From a virus: 64,000 nucleotides of DNA. Made by a program: the position numbers and the translations under genes. This document shows, one piece after another, positions 8,849-17,136 of the stretch (within the stretch, counting starts at the first letter, position 1; each line of letters begins with the position of its first letter). The stretch covers positions 1 through 64,000 of IMG/VR virus record IMGVR_UViG_3300034816_000006; one strand, 5' to 3'. Under the pieces are notes generated by a model, which was not told the origin of the DNA, did not search any database, and was given only the letters and a program-made list of their open reading frames with translations.

Positions 8849-9685
8849 GTGAGCAGCTTCGACGACAACGAACGCAGCAGGTCGCAGAGTCGACCAGTAG
8901 ACCTGTACACGATTGGGACACCAACGCAAACATACCACGTGACCTCGCATATCCAGAGTGTGGTCTATGGCGGCAACACGTACACCGCGTTGACGATGAG
9001 TCGAGGAAATCTTCAGATCGGCCAGGAGCTGCAGGGCCGCGAGCTGATCGTCTACCTGCCGATCGATCATCCATTGGTCCAGCGGTTCACGGCGAGCGGT
9101 ATCCCGGAGCACGCGGTCACGGTGACCCTGCTCCGCATGCAATCGGTCAGCGGCCAGGCGCTCCAGCAGTGGTCGGGATTCGCACAATCAATCGCGATCG
9201 AAGGGCACACCGCGAGCATTCGTGTCCCATCGGTGACGGAGGATGCGATGAAGCTCCGGTTGCCGGTCATCTCGGCGCAGCGCCTGTGCAACCACACGCT
9301 CTACGATTCGCTGTGCACGCTCGACCGGGCCGGCTTCGCGATCGAGCCGCCGTCGGTATACATCACAGGACAGAGTGGAAACACCATCACGCTATCGATG
9401 GTGGATGGCAGTGCAGACCATCGCTTCCAGTTCGGCGAGGTCTATCACGGCAGCGGGCAGCGTCGTCACATCCTCGAACAAATCGGCACCGTGCTGACGC
9501 TCAATGCGCCGTTCGTGGGAGCCAGCACCGGCGATGGAGTGGTCGTATACTCGGGCTGCGACCACAGCATCCAGACATGCCGAGACAAGTTCGGCAACGT
9601 CGTGAATTTCGGCGGGATGCCTGACCTGAACTCGAGCATCAACCCGTGGGCCCCGAAGGGCCTCGGCATCATCCAGCAGGCATAA
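8849..9685 (+). CDS. Tail hub protein, DUF2163/BR0599 (GTA hub and gpL-like)
   Basis: 278 residues. The C-terminal half shows the BR0599 signature: CNHTLYDSLC, GCDHSIQTCRDKFGN and NFGGMPDLNSSINPW. In this family and in lambda gpL-type hubs four conserved cysteines can hold an iron-sulfur cluster; here the pairs in NHTLYDSLC and SGCDHSIQTC are intact. It links the distal tail to the tip protein encoded next. The GTG is 37 bp after a late element and there is no better ATG upstream. Confidence 0.85.
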   Translation: MSSFDDNERSRSQSRPVDLYTIGTPTQTYHVTSHIQSVVYGGNTYTALTMSRGNLQIGQELQGRELIVYLPIDHPLVQRFTASGIPEHAVTVTLLRMQSVSGQALQQWSGFAQSIAIEGHTASIRVPSVTEDAMKLRLPVISAQRLCNHTLYDSLCTLDRAGFAIEPPSVYITGQSGNTITLSMVDGSADHRFQFGEVYHGSGQRRHILEQIGTVLTLNAPFVGASTGDGVVVYSGCDHSIQTCRDKFGNVVNFGGMPDLNSSINPWAPKGLGIIQQA

Positions 9686-9687
9686 CG

Positions 9688-11106
9688 ATGTATCTCGAAA
9701 TTGCAATGGGCCTGTACATACTCGGGTCCTACGCCTACCACCGCTGGCTGGAAGACAAACCGGCACCGCCCAAGCCCGAGGACATCCGTCTGCCACGGAC
9801 CGATGATGGCGCTCCGCTGTCGCTGATCTACGGCAGATGCCGCGTGCGGTCACCGGCGATGGTGTTCGCTGGGAACTACCAGCCGCCCACCATTGACCTC
9901 GATAGGTATTCGATCGACCTGCTTTTTGCGGTTGGCATCCCGTTCTTTGGTGGCGTCGTGTCCTCTGATGCCCTCGGCGTTGCTGTATACGCCGGTGACG
10001 TTAAGATGGGAACGATCGTCACGCCCCCGGTCGGCGATTCCCAGGCAGGCACATTGGTCGCATCTACCGGAGCAACCTCGGGCGATATCAGCGTCGTCGG
10101 CGAGATGTACTTCGGATCGTCGACTCAAAACGTGGGCGCCATTGGAAGCGTCACGCGTAGCGTGATGATCGATGCCGGCATCGACGCCTCTCTGATCCCG
10201 GGCTACCGCAGCCTGGTCTGCGCTGCCTTTGTATCGTTCGCGACTGCCAGCCGTGGGCTTTCGTCCCCAGTGGCCGGGATTCCGTCGTTCTCGTTCGAGG
10301 TCAAGTCGCTGAGCACGGGGACCGCTGCGGATCTGGGCCACTCCCTCGCCGATGATGCCGACCCAGCCGCCGTGATCTACGACCTGCTGACGTCGCCATG
10401 GGGAAAGCTCGCACTATCCACGAGCAAGGTCGACCTACCGAGCTTCCAGACGGCGAGCGCGACGCTGTTCGCCGAGCAGCACGGGTACTCGAGAGCGATC
10501 GAACAACCCGATGACGCGAGCAACCTGATAGACGACGTGCTTCGCCAAATCGACGGCGTGCTTTACGAGGAGCCGACAACCGGGAAGCTCGTGCTCAAAC
10601 TCATCCGCAACGACTACAACGTCAACGTCCTGGATACGATCACACCGGACAACGCGAGGCCAGCAGAGGGCTCGTGGCTCAGCGTATCGGGTTGGTCGGA
10701 GACACTCAACCAGGTGAGAGTCGTCTGGACCAACCGGGGATCTGGATACAACCAGGGCGTCGCGATCGGGCAGAACAACGCCAACGTCACCGACCAGGGG
10801 AAGCTTCGCACGCTCGAGGTGACCTATGTCGGTTGCAACGATCAGGATCTCGCGCACCGGCTCGCATCCCGGGAGCTCGCGGTCGTGTCGAAGCCGATCG
10901 TTAAGGCATCGGTCGTGACCGACCGGACCTTCTACCAGAAGCGCCCCGGAGATGTCGTCAAGCTGACATGGCCGCAGCTTGGCATCTCTGGAATGGTCAT
11001 GCGGATCGCGCGCGTCGACTTGGGCCAGCTTCACAAGGGCGACATCCATCTCGATCTGATCCGAGACGTGTTCGATGTTTCGCTCGGAGCGTTCCCGTAT
11101 GCGTGA
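9688..11106 (+). CDS. Tail tip or baseplate hub protein
   Basis: 472 residues from the ATG at 9688, 2 bases after the hub gene stop; a longer frame start at 9646 would overlap it and is not preferred. Residues 1-20 are hydrophobic, then LPRTDDGAPLSLIYGRCRV, typical of phage tail tip (Phage-tail_3, gpJ-like or GTA megatron N-terminal) proteins. The middle (YDLLTSPWGKLALSTSKVDL, then a FAEQHGYSRAI stretch) also fits gpJ-type proteins. It should form the tail end that meets the host. It is shorter than lambda J, so receptor binding may be handled by the fibre-like proteins. Confidence 0.75.
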   Translation: MYLEIAMGLYILGSYAYHRWLEDKPAPPKPEDIRLPRTDDGAPLSLIYGRCRVRSPAMVFAGNYQPPTIDLDRYSIDLLFAVGIPFFGGVVSSDALGVAVYAGDVKMGTIVTPPVGDSQAGTLVASTGATSGDISVVGEMYFGSSTQNVGAIGSVTRSVMIDAGIDASLIPGYRSLVCAAFVSFATASRGLSSPVAGIPSFSFEVKSLSTGTAADLGHSLADDADPAAVIYDLLTSPWGKLALSTSKVDLPSFQTASATLFAEQHGYSRAIEQPDDASNLIDDVLRQIDGVLYEEPTTGKLVLKLIRNDYNVNVLDTITPDNARPAEGSWLSVSGWSETLNQVRVVWTNRGSGYNQGVAIGQNNANVTDQGKLRTLEVTYVGCNDQDLAHRLASRELAVVSKPIVKASVVTDRTFYQKRPGDVVKLTWPQLGISGMVMRIARVDLGQLHKGDIHLDLIRDVFDVSLGAFPYA

Positions 11107-11475
11107 TCAGCGGGACGCAATCGGATGCTCTAGGGCGTCTGCCTGACCGCATGCTCGTGCGCGCTTGAAGCCGACGTCCGCGCTGGCCAGGTAGATCATC
11201 GACGCAAACGCCGCGCTGCCAGTCGCGAACGTCAACGCGTCGCTGCTGCGTGGATGGTCGAACGTCCCGTTGTTGACGGCGCTCAGTGTGGCAGCGGTGG
11301 TCAACAGCCCGCTCAAGATGCCCATGTCGGTCCACGGCAGCACACGAGAAGCTGAACAATGCGTCGACTCCTTGGCGCTGCGAATCGTTCCGTCGGGCAG
11401 GTGGCCCTGTAGCGCCAACGAGCACCCGCTCATCATAACCACAGCAGCACACATCACCGTCAGCATCAGCTTCAT
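11107..11475 (-). CDS. Small lipoprotein, probable moron
   Basis: 122 residues on the strand opposite to the tail genes. It has a lipoprotein signal (hydrophobic residues 3-16, lipobox MSGC with Cys18), then a domain with paired Cys (THCS near 47, ARACGQA near 109) and two Gly/Ala-rich hydrophobic segments. The upstream TACGAT lies 6 bp before the ATG (11482-11487), a leaderless-type promoter of its own. Reversed lipoproteins downstream of the tip gene recall lambda Bor or T5/N15 exclusion lipoproteins. I infer a lysogen surface function; the C-terminal pattern resembles lipoproteins of deltaproteobacteria. Confidence 0.75.
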   Translation of the reverse strand: MKLMLTVMCAAVVMMSGCSLALQGHLPDGTIRSAKESTHCSASRVLPWTDMGILSGLLTTAATLSAVNNGTFDHPRSSDALTFATGSAAFASMIYLASADVGFKRARACGQADALEHPIASR

Positions 11476-11525
11476 GGCCGAATCGTAGTCATGCACCGGG
11501 CGCCGCGAAAGCCCGGCGGTCTCGA

Positions 11526-11563
11526 AATCGCCCCGTCTCACGCAGCTGGACGACGCTGGGCAT
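11526..11563 (+). promoter_or_regulatory. Late promoter-like element, copy 4
   Basis: AATCGCCCC at 11526-11534, 17-bp spacer, GACGCT, 6 bp, GTG at 11564. It sits in the 88-bp gap between the reversed lipoprotein and the beta-helix gene, so this gap carries divergent promoters. Confidence 0.6.
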
Positions 11564-13045
11564 GTGAACAGGCTGCTTCTCGTCCTGGCAACGGCCGTAA
11601 GTTGCGTCACACCAACGGCTTCCACGATTCGCCAGTCGGTAGGCGGCGAGGTGAGCATCACCGACTTCGGCGCCATCCCGGACGACGGCATCGATGACCG
11701 GGCCGCGATCCAGGCCGCGCTGACCGCCACGGTTGGCGGCATCGTGCACGTCCCGGCCGGCCGGTTCACGGTCGGGCGTGCTGGCAATGGGTTCTTGTGC
11801 CTGAGCATCCCGGCCGGGACGACGCTGGTCGGCGACGATCGGAACGCTTCAGCGATCGAGATGGCGCCCGGTACCGCGGCAAGCGTCCGACTCCTGCAGC
11901 CCGGGCCAGGCGGCAGCAACCCACCCGCCGCGGCCGACGTCGTCATTCGCAATCTGACGCTCGACGGCAACAAGGCTGCACAGACGGCTGACGAGCACCG
12001 GGCCGGGGTATTCGCGAGCAACGCACCGGGCCTGCATATCGAGCATGTGACGGCGCGGAACTTCACCGGCGATGGGTTCTACCTCTACAACCACACCGAC
12101 AGCGCGACGGTGCTCGACGTACTCGCGACCGGCAACGATCGCGATGGCATCGTGTTCGGCGGAGGCACGAGCGGCGGAACGGTCAGCGGCTCAACGTTCA
12201 GTGGCAACCGTGTCCAGCAGTTCGATACCGAGGGCGGCAAGGTCGACAACCTGACCGTCACCGGCAACACGATCGACGGTTCGGGCAGCAACGACTATGC
12301 GATGACCGCGACCGGCGGCAGCGCTACGAATCGATCGAGCGGCTGGACCATCAGCAACAACACGATCAACGGCGGCCTCGAGCTGCTTTGGATCGAGAAC
12401 ACGCTGGTCACGCTCAACCACGGTGTCAACGCGACGACAAAGCCAGCCGTCACGTTGTGGCGAACGACGAATAACATCACGCTGACCGGCAACAGCTTCA
12501 CGAACACGAACACGGTCCAGGCCAACAACGCGGTCGTCTACATCGCCGGTACCGGCACCGGATCAGCGACGACTGGTTTCGTCGCGCAAGGCAACGCCTG
12601 GACCGCCAACGGTCACCCTTCGATGTTCGGGTACCGGATTAGCGGTGCCGTTAGCATCGAGATCCGCGACGACGTGATCCAGGGCGGCGGAGTCGCGTAC
12701 CCAGGAGCGGCAGGCATCTGGCTATCAGCTACGAACGGCATCGAGGATTTCCAGCTTGCCAGGATCTGGCACAACACGATCCGCAACTTCGGCGCGTTGG
12801 GCATCACCGTGTCGGGCAATAGTACGGCGCGACTCGACGTGCTCGACATCGCCTATAACACGTTCGACGACGGCTCGATGGTTCCGACAATGCGGACCGC
12901 GATGAACGTCGACACGGACCGAGTTCACGCGGCAAAGGACATCCGCATCGTCGGCAATGCGATCAGCGGCGGCTGCACAACGCTGCTCGCATCGACACCA
13001 GTGGGCACGTGGTCGGCATGGGGAGATCGCTGGATGCTACCGTGA
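11564..13045 (+). CDS. Exported right-handed beta-helix protein (pectate-lyase-3 type)
   Basis: 493 residues. Residues 1-20 form a signal sequence (MNRLLLVLATAVSC), with a possible lipobox at Cys14. Then VSITDFGAIPDDGIDDRAAIQAA, the usual start of pectate lyase superfamily beta-helices, followed by many GN.I / NNTI turns to the C-terminus. These folds are common in tailspike depolymerases, but a signal sequence is unusual for a virion protein, which suggests export from the host as a surface or polysaccharide-modifying enzyme. No catalytic triad is certain. Next to a reversed lipoprotein, it may be part of a moron pair. Confidence 0.75.
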   Translation: MNRLLLVLATAVSCVTPTASTIRQSVGGEVSITDFGAIPDDGIDDRAAIQAALTATVGGIVHVPAGRFTVGRAGNGFLCLSIPAGTTLVGDDRNASAIEMAPGTAASVRLLQPGPGGSNPPAAADVVIRNLTLDGNKAAQTADEHRAGVFASNAPGLHIEHVTARNFTGDGFYLYNHTDSATVLDVLATGNDRDGIVFGGGTSGGTVSGSTFSGNRVQQFDTEGGKVDNLTVTGNTIDGSGSNDYAMTATGGSATNRSSGWTISNNTINGGLELLWIENTLVTLNHGVNATTKPAVTLWRTTNNITLTGNSFTNTNTVQANNAVVYIAGTGTGSATTGFVAQGNAWTANGHPSMFGYRISGAVSIEIRDDVIQGGGVAYPGAAGIWLSATNGIEDFQLARIWHNTIRNFGALGITVSGNSTARLDVLDIAYNTFDDGSMVPTMRTAMNVDTDRVHAAKDIRIVGNAISGGCTTLLASTPVGTWSAWGDRWMLP

Positions 13046-13239
13046 ACATCGAGTTCTTCGAGCGTTGCGAGGCCGTCGCGCGCAAGCAGGGTCGCAATCA
13101 CCGCGAGGACCACAAGGATCGCGAGCGGGATGGTCGGCCACCATGGGATCGGTCGTCGCGGCAGGGTTCGGCGAAGCACGGCGGCGGATCTAGCACCGTA
13201 TGTCGCAATGCGGGATGCCGCGGAACAGGGCACCAGTGA
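13042..13239 (+). CDS. Small basic protein, 65 aa
   Basis: GTG start overlaps the previous stop (GTGA) and the end overlaps the next GTG by 4 bases. 65 residues, highly charged (RNHREDHKDRERDGRPP), with a C-terminal Cys pair (VCRNAGCRG). No family recognised. The double coupling is the main support that it is expressed. Confidence 0.5.
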   Translation: MNIEFFERCEAVARKQGRNHREDHKDRERDGRPPWDRSSRQGSAKHGGGSSTVCRNAGCRGTGHQ

Positions 13240-13898
13240 GCAGCAGCGACGATGATGATGACTTCGATCGCCGGCCCACGCCGGACGAGTTCCCGGCGCC
13301 GCGCGTCAGCACGACGGACCGGATCCGGCACAAGAAAACACACCCGCGCGGGACGCCGATCGTCATGAGCGACACGGACCGCGCGCTGGCCGGCCGCGAT
13401 CGGCGCACGCCGGTGACCTATGTCAGCGAGGAGCCGACACTGCCGCGCGCCATGTTCAACTTCGACCACGAGGACTACGCGGCGCGCGTCGCCGAGTTGG
13501 CGGCGCAGCTTCGCCGAGCCGGCCTCGATCCGTTCGTGATCGGAGCTGCGCTCTCCATCAAGGTGCACGACGCCAGGGAGCGACAGGAGACCGGCAAGAA
13601 GGAACTCGAGGAACAACTCGAGGCATTCCTCAGAGTCCAGCCCGGCGGCGAAAAGTTCGACGACCTCGCAAAGATCGTCAGCACGCTCCAGCAGCAACAG
13701 CTCGAGCTCGCCCCGGTGCGTCGTGGCCTGCGCTGGCTCCAGGCCTCGGTTGTGCTCGTCGTCGTCGGTATCGGCGGCTGGCTCTACACCCGCGGCGGCG
13801 ACGAACGCGAGGTCAAGCTCAAGATCCAGATGCTGGAAAAAGACAACGAGCGACTCGGCCGACTGGTCGAGCGGCTGGAGAACAAGGGAACGCCATGA
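13236..13898 (+). CDS. Inner membrane protein with coiled coils (possible lysis or spanin role)
   Basis: 220 residues from GTG 13236, chosen because it overlaps the previous stop; an ATG at 13200 is also in frame. An acidic N-terminus (SSSDDDDDFD) is followed by a helical region, a single membrane segment near residues 163-182 (LQASVVLVVVGIGGWLY) and a charged coiled coil at the C-terminus. This resembles an anchored coiled-coil lysis factor, but the topology is unlike classical Rz. It is coupled by ATGA to the following small membrane protein. Confidence 0.6.
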   Translation: MSSSDDDDDFDRRPTPDEFPAPRVSTTDRIRHKKTHPRGTPIVMSDTDRALAGRDRRTPVTYVSEEPTLPRAMFNFDHEDYAARVAELAAQLRRAGLDPFVIGAALSIKVHDARERQETGKKELEEQLEAFLRVQPGGEKFDDLAKIVSTLQQQQLELAPVRRGLRWLQASVVLVVVGIGGWLYTRGGDEREVKLKIQMLEKDNERLGRLVERLENKGTP

Positions 13899-14023
13899 AG
13901 AAGCGACTACTGAAGATCGCCATCCTGATCGCGATGCCACTGGGCGCCGCGCTGTTTTGCGAAGCCTGCACCCGCCTGGGCGAGCTGCGCCACAACTCGA
14001 TCGAAAGGACCGTGACCCGATGA
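13895..14023 (+). CDS. Small exported or lipoprotein-like peptide, 42 aa
   Basis: 42 residues: KKR start, hydrophobic core (LLKIAILIAMPLGAALF), Cys22 and Cys25, then a short polar tail. Overlaps both neighbours by 4 bases. This fits a small lipoprotein such as Rz1-type outer spanins, though the lipobox is ambiguous (ALFC or CEAC). Confidence 0.55.
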   Translation: MKKRLLKIAILIAMPLGAALFCEACTRLGELRHNSIERTVTR

Positions 14024-14256
14024 AAGCTGTGCTGTACGAGATGCTTACGAGCAAGAAGTTCCTGACCGCGGTGGGCGCCGGAATTGTGTGGGTCGCCGGT
14101 CGCTGGGGGTTCGCTATCGACCCGTCGACCCTGGACCACATCTTCGCCGCGCTGCTGGTCTATGTCGGAGCGCAGGGGGTGGCCGACAACGGCAAGAGTG
14201 CAGCGCTGCTGAACGCGAAGGCTGCCAACGACAACGCGACCAAGGCGGCCGCATGA
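14020..14256 (+). CDS. Small membrane protein, possible holin
   Basis: 78 residues with hydrophobic segments at about 12-28 (FLTAVGAGIVWVAGRW) and 40-57 (IFAALLVYVGAQGVA), then a polar Ala/Asn-rich tail. Two helices plus a polar C-terminus in a chain just before an endolysin fit a class II holin. A good site AAAGGA lies before the ATG. Direct evidence of holin function is lacking. Confidence 0.6.
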   Translation: MKAVLYEMLTSKKFLTAVGAGIVWVAGRWGFAIDPSTLDHIFAALLVYVGAQGVADNGKSAALLNAKAANDNATKAAA

Positions 14257-14651
14257 CCCGCCCGCTCCTCATGGCCTGCCTCGTCGCTCTGGCCGCGACC
14301 TACGGCTGCGCCACCTCGCAGCGCGAGACCACGATCAAGGCGACCTTCCTCGGCCTCGATGCGGCACGCGATAGTTTTTTGGCCTACGACCGCTCGCACG
14401 AGATGTCGCTGACCGCGCACTGCGACCCGGCCGTGGAGTCGCGTGATGCCTGCGTGGCCAAGGTGACCACCTCGACCGCGAAGCTGGCCGAGTATCAGGC
14501 CTCGCGCGCCAAGATCGATCAGCTGTTCACCGCGGCATTCCGGTCGCTGACCGCTGCGCAGATCCTCGATACTGACCAGAGCATCGCGAGCGCGATCGCC
14601 GCCGCGTCGCAACTGTTCGCGGCCGTCAAGCCGTTCCTTGGAGGCAAGTGA
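14253..14651 (+). CDS. Putative lipoprotein, 132 aa
   Basis: 132 residues with a lipoprotein signal (MTRPLLMACLVALAATYGC, Cys19), then a helical, Ala-rich domain with a Cys pair (CDPAVESRDAC). It overlaps the previous gene by 4 bases and the next by 1 base. Part of the lysis-region chain; a spanin or envelope role is possible but not shown. Confidence 0.7.
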   Translation: MTRPLLMACLVALAATYGCATSQRETTIKATFLGLDAARDSFLAYDRSHEMSLTAHCDPAVESRDACVAKVTTSTAKLAEYQASRAKIDQLFTAAFRSLTAAQILDTDQSIASAIAAASQLFAAVKPFLGGK

Positions 14652-14941
14652 TGAGCGCCCTGAAAACGATCCGAACCGACATCGCGAAGTATGCCGACCC
14701 GGTGATGCGCGTGCTCGAACTCGTGCAGTCGCTGACCGGCGTTGGCGGCCCGAAGACTGCCGCTGCGCTCGAGGTGGTCGCCGCGGCGATGAAGACGCTG
14801 GAGCAGGGCGTCGTCGACAAGCTGACACCCGCGATGATCCTCGCCAACCTCGACGCGCTGACCGCGGGCGAGGCAGCGGACGATGCGGCTGCGGCGGCGG
14901 CGAATGCGGCGGAGCTGGCGAAGTATCCAGGGGGTGCGTGA
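14651..14941 (+). CDS. Small helical protein, 96 aa
   Basis: 96 residues, mostly Ala-rich helix with one Gly turn (LTGVGGPKTAAALEVV), ending in an Ala-rich tail. The ATG shares its A with the previous stop; a GTG 3 bases earlier is also possible. No membrane segment and no family recognised. Confidence 0.65.
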   Translation: MSALKTIRTDIAKYADPVMRVLELVQSLTGVGGPKTAAALEVVAAAMKTLEQGVVDKLTPAMILANLDALTAGEAADDAAAAAANAAELAKYPGGA

Positions 14942-15201
14942 TGGACGGGACGACGAATCCGGGTCCGGGCGTGTTCGATGTCAGCTTCGTCACTGGCGGC
15001 GTCTCGGCCACCGTGTGCAACTGCTGCAAGCCGTGGGCGACGTTCGGTCCACCGATGACGATCGCATGCGCGCCGATGCCGACGTTTCAGACGATTACCA
15101 CGATGCTCGGTGCCGCGCCGCCGGAGGCCAGGATCTCCGACGCCGATGTTGACCGCATCGCGCGCCGCCTCGCCGAGATCTTGAGCGAGAGCAAGCCGTG
15201 A
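14941..15201 (+). CDS. Small Cys-containing protein, 86 aa
   Basis: 86 residues. Middle region has a Cys cluster (TVCNCCKPW, IACAPM), and the C-terminal 30 residues form a charged helix (ISDADVDRIARRLAEIL). The ATG overlaps the previous stop by 1 base. Position just before the endolysin suggests a lysis accessory or unrelated small gene. Confidence 0.6.
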   Translation: MDGTTNPGPGVFDVSFVTGGVSATVCNCCKPWATFGPPMTIACAPMPTFQTITTMLGAAPPEARISDADVDRIARRLAEILSESKP

Positions 15202-15254
15202 TCTGCACCTGCAGACCTAACGATCTCTGCGCGGCATGCAGGGCGCGGCTGTGA
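15198..15254 (+). CDS. 18-aa Cys-rich micropeptide (tentative)
   Basis: GTG at 15198 overlaps the previous stop by 4 bases, and its TGA (15252-15254) overlaps the endolysin GTG at 15251 by 4 bases. It encodes 18 residues with a CTC...CAAC pattern (four Cys). The two exact GTGA junctions bridge an otherwise 50-bp gap, which suggests a translated coupling peptide or a tiny metal-binding peptide. Confidence 0.4.
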   Translation: MICTCRPNDLCAACRARL

Positions 15255-15970
15255 GCGACGATCGCCCAGCCCAAGGCCCGCGTTGGGTCGAAGGCTGGTG
15301 GTCGCTCGCACACCGCCGCCCCGCGCACCCCGGTCGCGTCGGCGGTCCCATCAAGCCGTTCGGCGCCGTTATCCACACCACCGACATGCTACCCGACGAA
15401 TGGGACGCGCTCGTGGCCAGCTGGACCGGCAAGGTAGCTGACGGGGCCTGCGCCAACTTCCTGATCGGTCGCACACCGGAGCATGGTGTCCTGCAACTGA
15501 TCCCGATCACGCGAAACGGGAACCACGCAGGTGGCCCCTGGCATGGCGTGTACCGCGCGCCGGGGCTGCCGGACATGCACCCGAACTCGGTCGCGGTTGG
15601 CATCGAGGTGCACTGCGCCGGCGGGGTGCGGCTGATCAACGGCCAGTGGCGACTCGTCGAGGACGGAATACCGCGCGGTGCGGCGCTGCCACCAGAGGAC
15701 GTCACGCTCGATCCGCAGCGCCCGGGGCGCGGCTGGCACCATGCGACCGACTACCAGCGCGAGCGACTCGGCGCGCTGCTGGATGACCTCGAGCCGTGCC
15801 TGGCACCGGTCCCGCCCGGTACGGTCAAGGTCGCGTTCGGCGAGACGCCACCAGCGTACGCGGTGATTCCGGGCGCGCGGTGGGCCACACATGCCGAACT
15901 GGATCCTCGGCGGAGAGCCGATCCTTGGCCGGAGTTGAGCGGGTGGCTGCGGGCCCGGGCGACGCGGTAG
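15251..15970 (+). CDS. Endolysin, N-acetylmuramoyl-L-alanine amidase
   Basis: 239 residues from GTG 15251 (an ATG at 15236 is also in frame). Amidase_2 fold: AVIHTTDM holds the first zinc His, NGNHAGGPW the conserved NH.G, VGIEVHCAG the next strand, and HAELDPRRRADPWP near the C-terminus looks like the final zinc or catalytic His-x-D element. It cuts the bond between N-acetylmuramic acid and L-alanine in peptidoglycan for host lysis. No signal peptide, so it needs a holin to reach the wall. It ends the plus-strand late block. Confidence 0.85.
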   Translation: MSDDRPAQGPRWVEGWWSLAHRRPAHPGRVGGPIKPFGAVIHTTDMLPDEWDALVASWTGKVADGACANFLIGRTPEHGVLQLIPITRNGNHAGGPWHGVYRAPGLPDMHPNSVAVGIEVHCAGGVRLINGQWRLVEDGIPRGAALPPEDVTLDPQRPGRGWHHATDYQRERLGALLDDLEPCLAPVPPGTVKVAFGETPPAYAVIPGARWATHAELDPRRRADPWPELSGWLRARATR

Positions 15971-15979
15971 ACGTCACAG

Positions 15980-16204
15980 TTAATCGCCGTACTCCGGGAA
16001 CACCCGCCGCGCCTCGGCCTCCGCCAGATCGCGCAGCCACGCCGAGACCGGGTACGTGCTGGCCCTAAACGCGCATCCTTCCCACGCCGTCAGCTGGCGC
16101 TCGGTCACCCGGACGTGGACGATGCGATTGCGCGTCGGCAGCCCAGTCGGCTTGCGACCTGCACCCTTGCGCTTGCCCCCGACCTTGGAGCGGCGGCGGG
16201 TCAC
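15980..16204 (-). CDS. Ribbon-helix-helix DNA-binding protein
   Basis: 74 residues from GTG 16204, which overlaps the stop of the upstream gene. N-terminus is basic with an AT-hook-like GGKRKGAGRKP, then VHVRVTERQL and a helix pair ending SAWLRDLAEAEARR, the plan of RHH (CopG/Arc-type) regulators. Similar RHH proteins occur at 52494 and 63146. Likely regulates a nearby phage promoter. Confidence 0.7.
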   Translation of the reverse strand: MTRRRSKVGGKRKGAGRKPTGLPTRNRIVHVRVTERQLTAWEGCAFRASTYPVSAWLRDLAEAEARRVFPEYGD

Positions 16205-16449
16205 GATGCCTCGCAGAACGCCGACCACCAGTCCGAGCCGATCTCCTGTGCGAGGTCCTGGTTCGGCTCGCCGTCGACGAACATACGGGTCGAGCCCTGG
16301 GCCGTCGATATCTCGACGTGTGCGTTCGGATGCTGGCGGTGCAACTCGGCGAGGACGTAGTTCTCGAACAGGTCGTCGGCATTCGGGAAATCGTCGCCTT
16401 CGTAGGCGGAGAGCGTCACGTGGATTTTGCGGGGAGAGTTCGTCGTCAT
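16201..16449 (-). CDS. Small unknown protein, 82 aa
   Basis: 82 residues from ATG 16449; a GTG at 16473 would add 8. The N-terminus reads KIHVTLSAYEGDDFPNADDL, followed by a beta-strand region and DWWSAF near the end. I do not recognise the family. The ATG is 6 bp after a TACAGT hexamer, so this start fits a leaderless message. Confidence 0.65.
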   Translation of the reverse strand: MTTNSPRKIHVTLSAYEGDDFPNADDLFENYVLAELHRQHPNAHVEISTAQGSTRMFVDGEPNQDLAQEIGSDWWSAFCEAS

Positions 16450-16483
16450 GTGATTACTGTATACGATAATCACAGGAACGCAA
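16450..16483 (-). promoter_or_regulatory. TTGCGT-N16-TACAGT promoter, minus strand
   Basis: On the minus strand TTGCGT (16483-16478), 16-bp spacer, TACAGT (16461-16456) and 6 bp to the ATG. The stretch 16453-16472 is also near-palindromic (GATTA...TAATC around GTATAC), which could be an operator. The CTTGCG core recurs before 34409, 51933 and 63650. Confidence 0.6.
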
Positions 16484-16514
16484 GCCCGTCTATTCGGAGA
16501 CGGGACTTACGGTG

Positions 16515-16817
16515 CTAACTATCTAGTACCCGCTCGCTCTCCCCGATCATCTCCAGGCCAGCCCAGCGGGTCTCACCCTCGGTGACCAGGATCCTTGCGC
16601 CCATGACATGCACGCTCGTCACCGCCTCGATCGCAGCGTCCAGTAGGTCCTCTGCCCGCGTCGGCTCGGCCATCCAGTAGCTGCCTCTGGGCAAGGCGTA
16701 GAGCTGCTCCACGCGCTCGTCCCTGCGCGGGATGTGGCGCATGAAGCCCCGCGCTGACATCGCCTCGTCGAGGTCCGTGTAGTCGTCGACCGGCAGCACC
16801 ACCCGCACGAGGCCCAT
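16515..16817 (-). CDS. Small unknown protein, 100 aa
   Basis: 100 residues from ATG 16817 (GLVRVVLPVDDYTDLDEA...). It has an alternating strand-helix plan and an ETRWAGLEMIG strand near the C-terminus. No motif or family is recognised. It begins after a 91-bp gap that may hold a promoter. Confidence 0.65.
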   Translation of the reverse strand: MGLVRVVLPVDDYTDLDEAMSARGFMRHIPRRDERVEQLYALPRGSYWMAEPTRAEDLLDAAIEAVTSVHVMGARILVTEGETRWAGLEMIGESERVLDS

Positions 16818-16908
16818 GCGGCGAGGGTTGTCCGGATGGGGCGCTGGTGGTGTAGCGTTGCGGCGGTGGAATTGCTGACAGGTGTTGACAGGGCAGGAGT
16901 TGCCGGGG

Positions 16909-17136
16909 CTAGGTGCGGACCGCCGACCACCAGCGCGCAATCCTGGCCCACACGGTGGGGCGCTCGATGGTGGCGACCGGCAGCGGCGCGGTCAGCGGGT
17001 CACCGTTGCAGTCGACCTCGACACCGACCAGCTTGCCGTCGATGTGCACGACATCGCCGCGCTGGTTGACGCTATGCCGACCGCGGTAGATCACGTCGCC
17101 GAACTGGACCATGACCCTGCGATCGTCGTCGCTCAT
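16909..17136 (-). CDS. Small unknown protein, 75 aa
   Basis: 75 residues with a YRGRHSVNQRGDVVHIDGKL motif in the middle and a Trp-rich C-terminus (WARIARWWSAVR) that may associate with membrane. Its ATG overlaps the stop of the upstream gene by 4 bases, in a minus-strand chain. Unknown function. Confidence 0.7.
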   Translation of the reverse strand: MSDDDRRVMVQFGDVIYRGRHSVNQRGDVVHIDGKLVGVEVDCNGDPLTAPLPVATIERPTVWARIARWWSAVRT

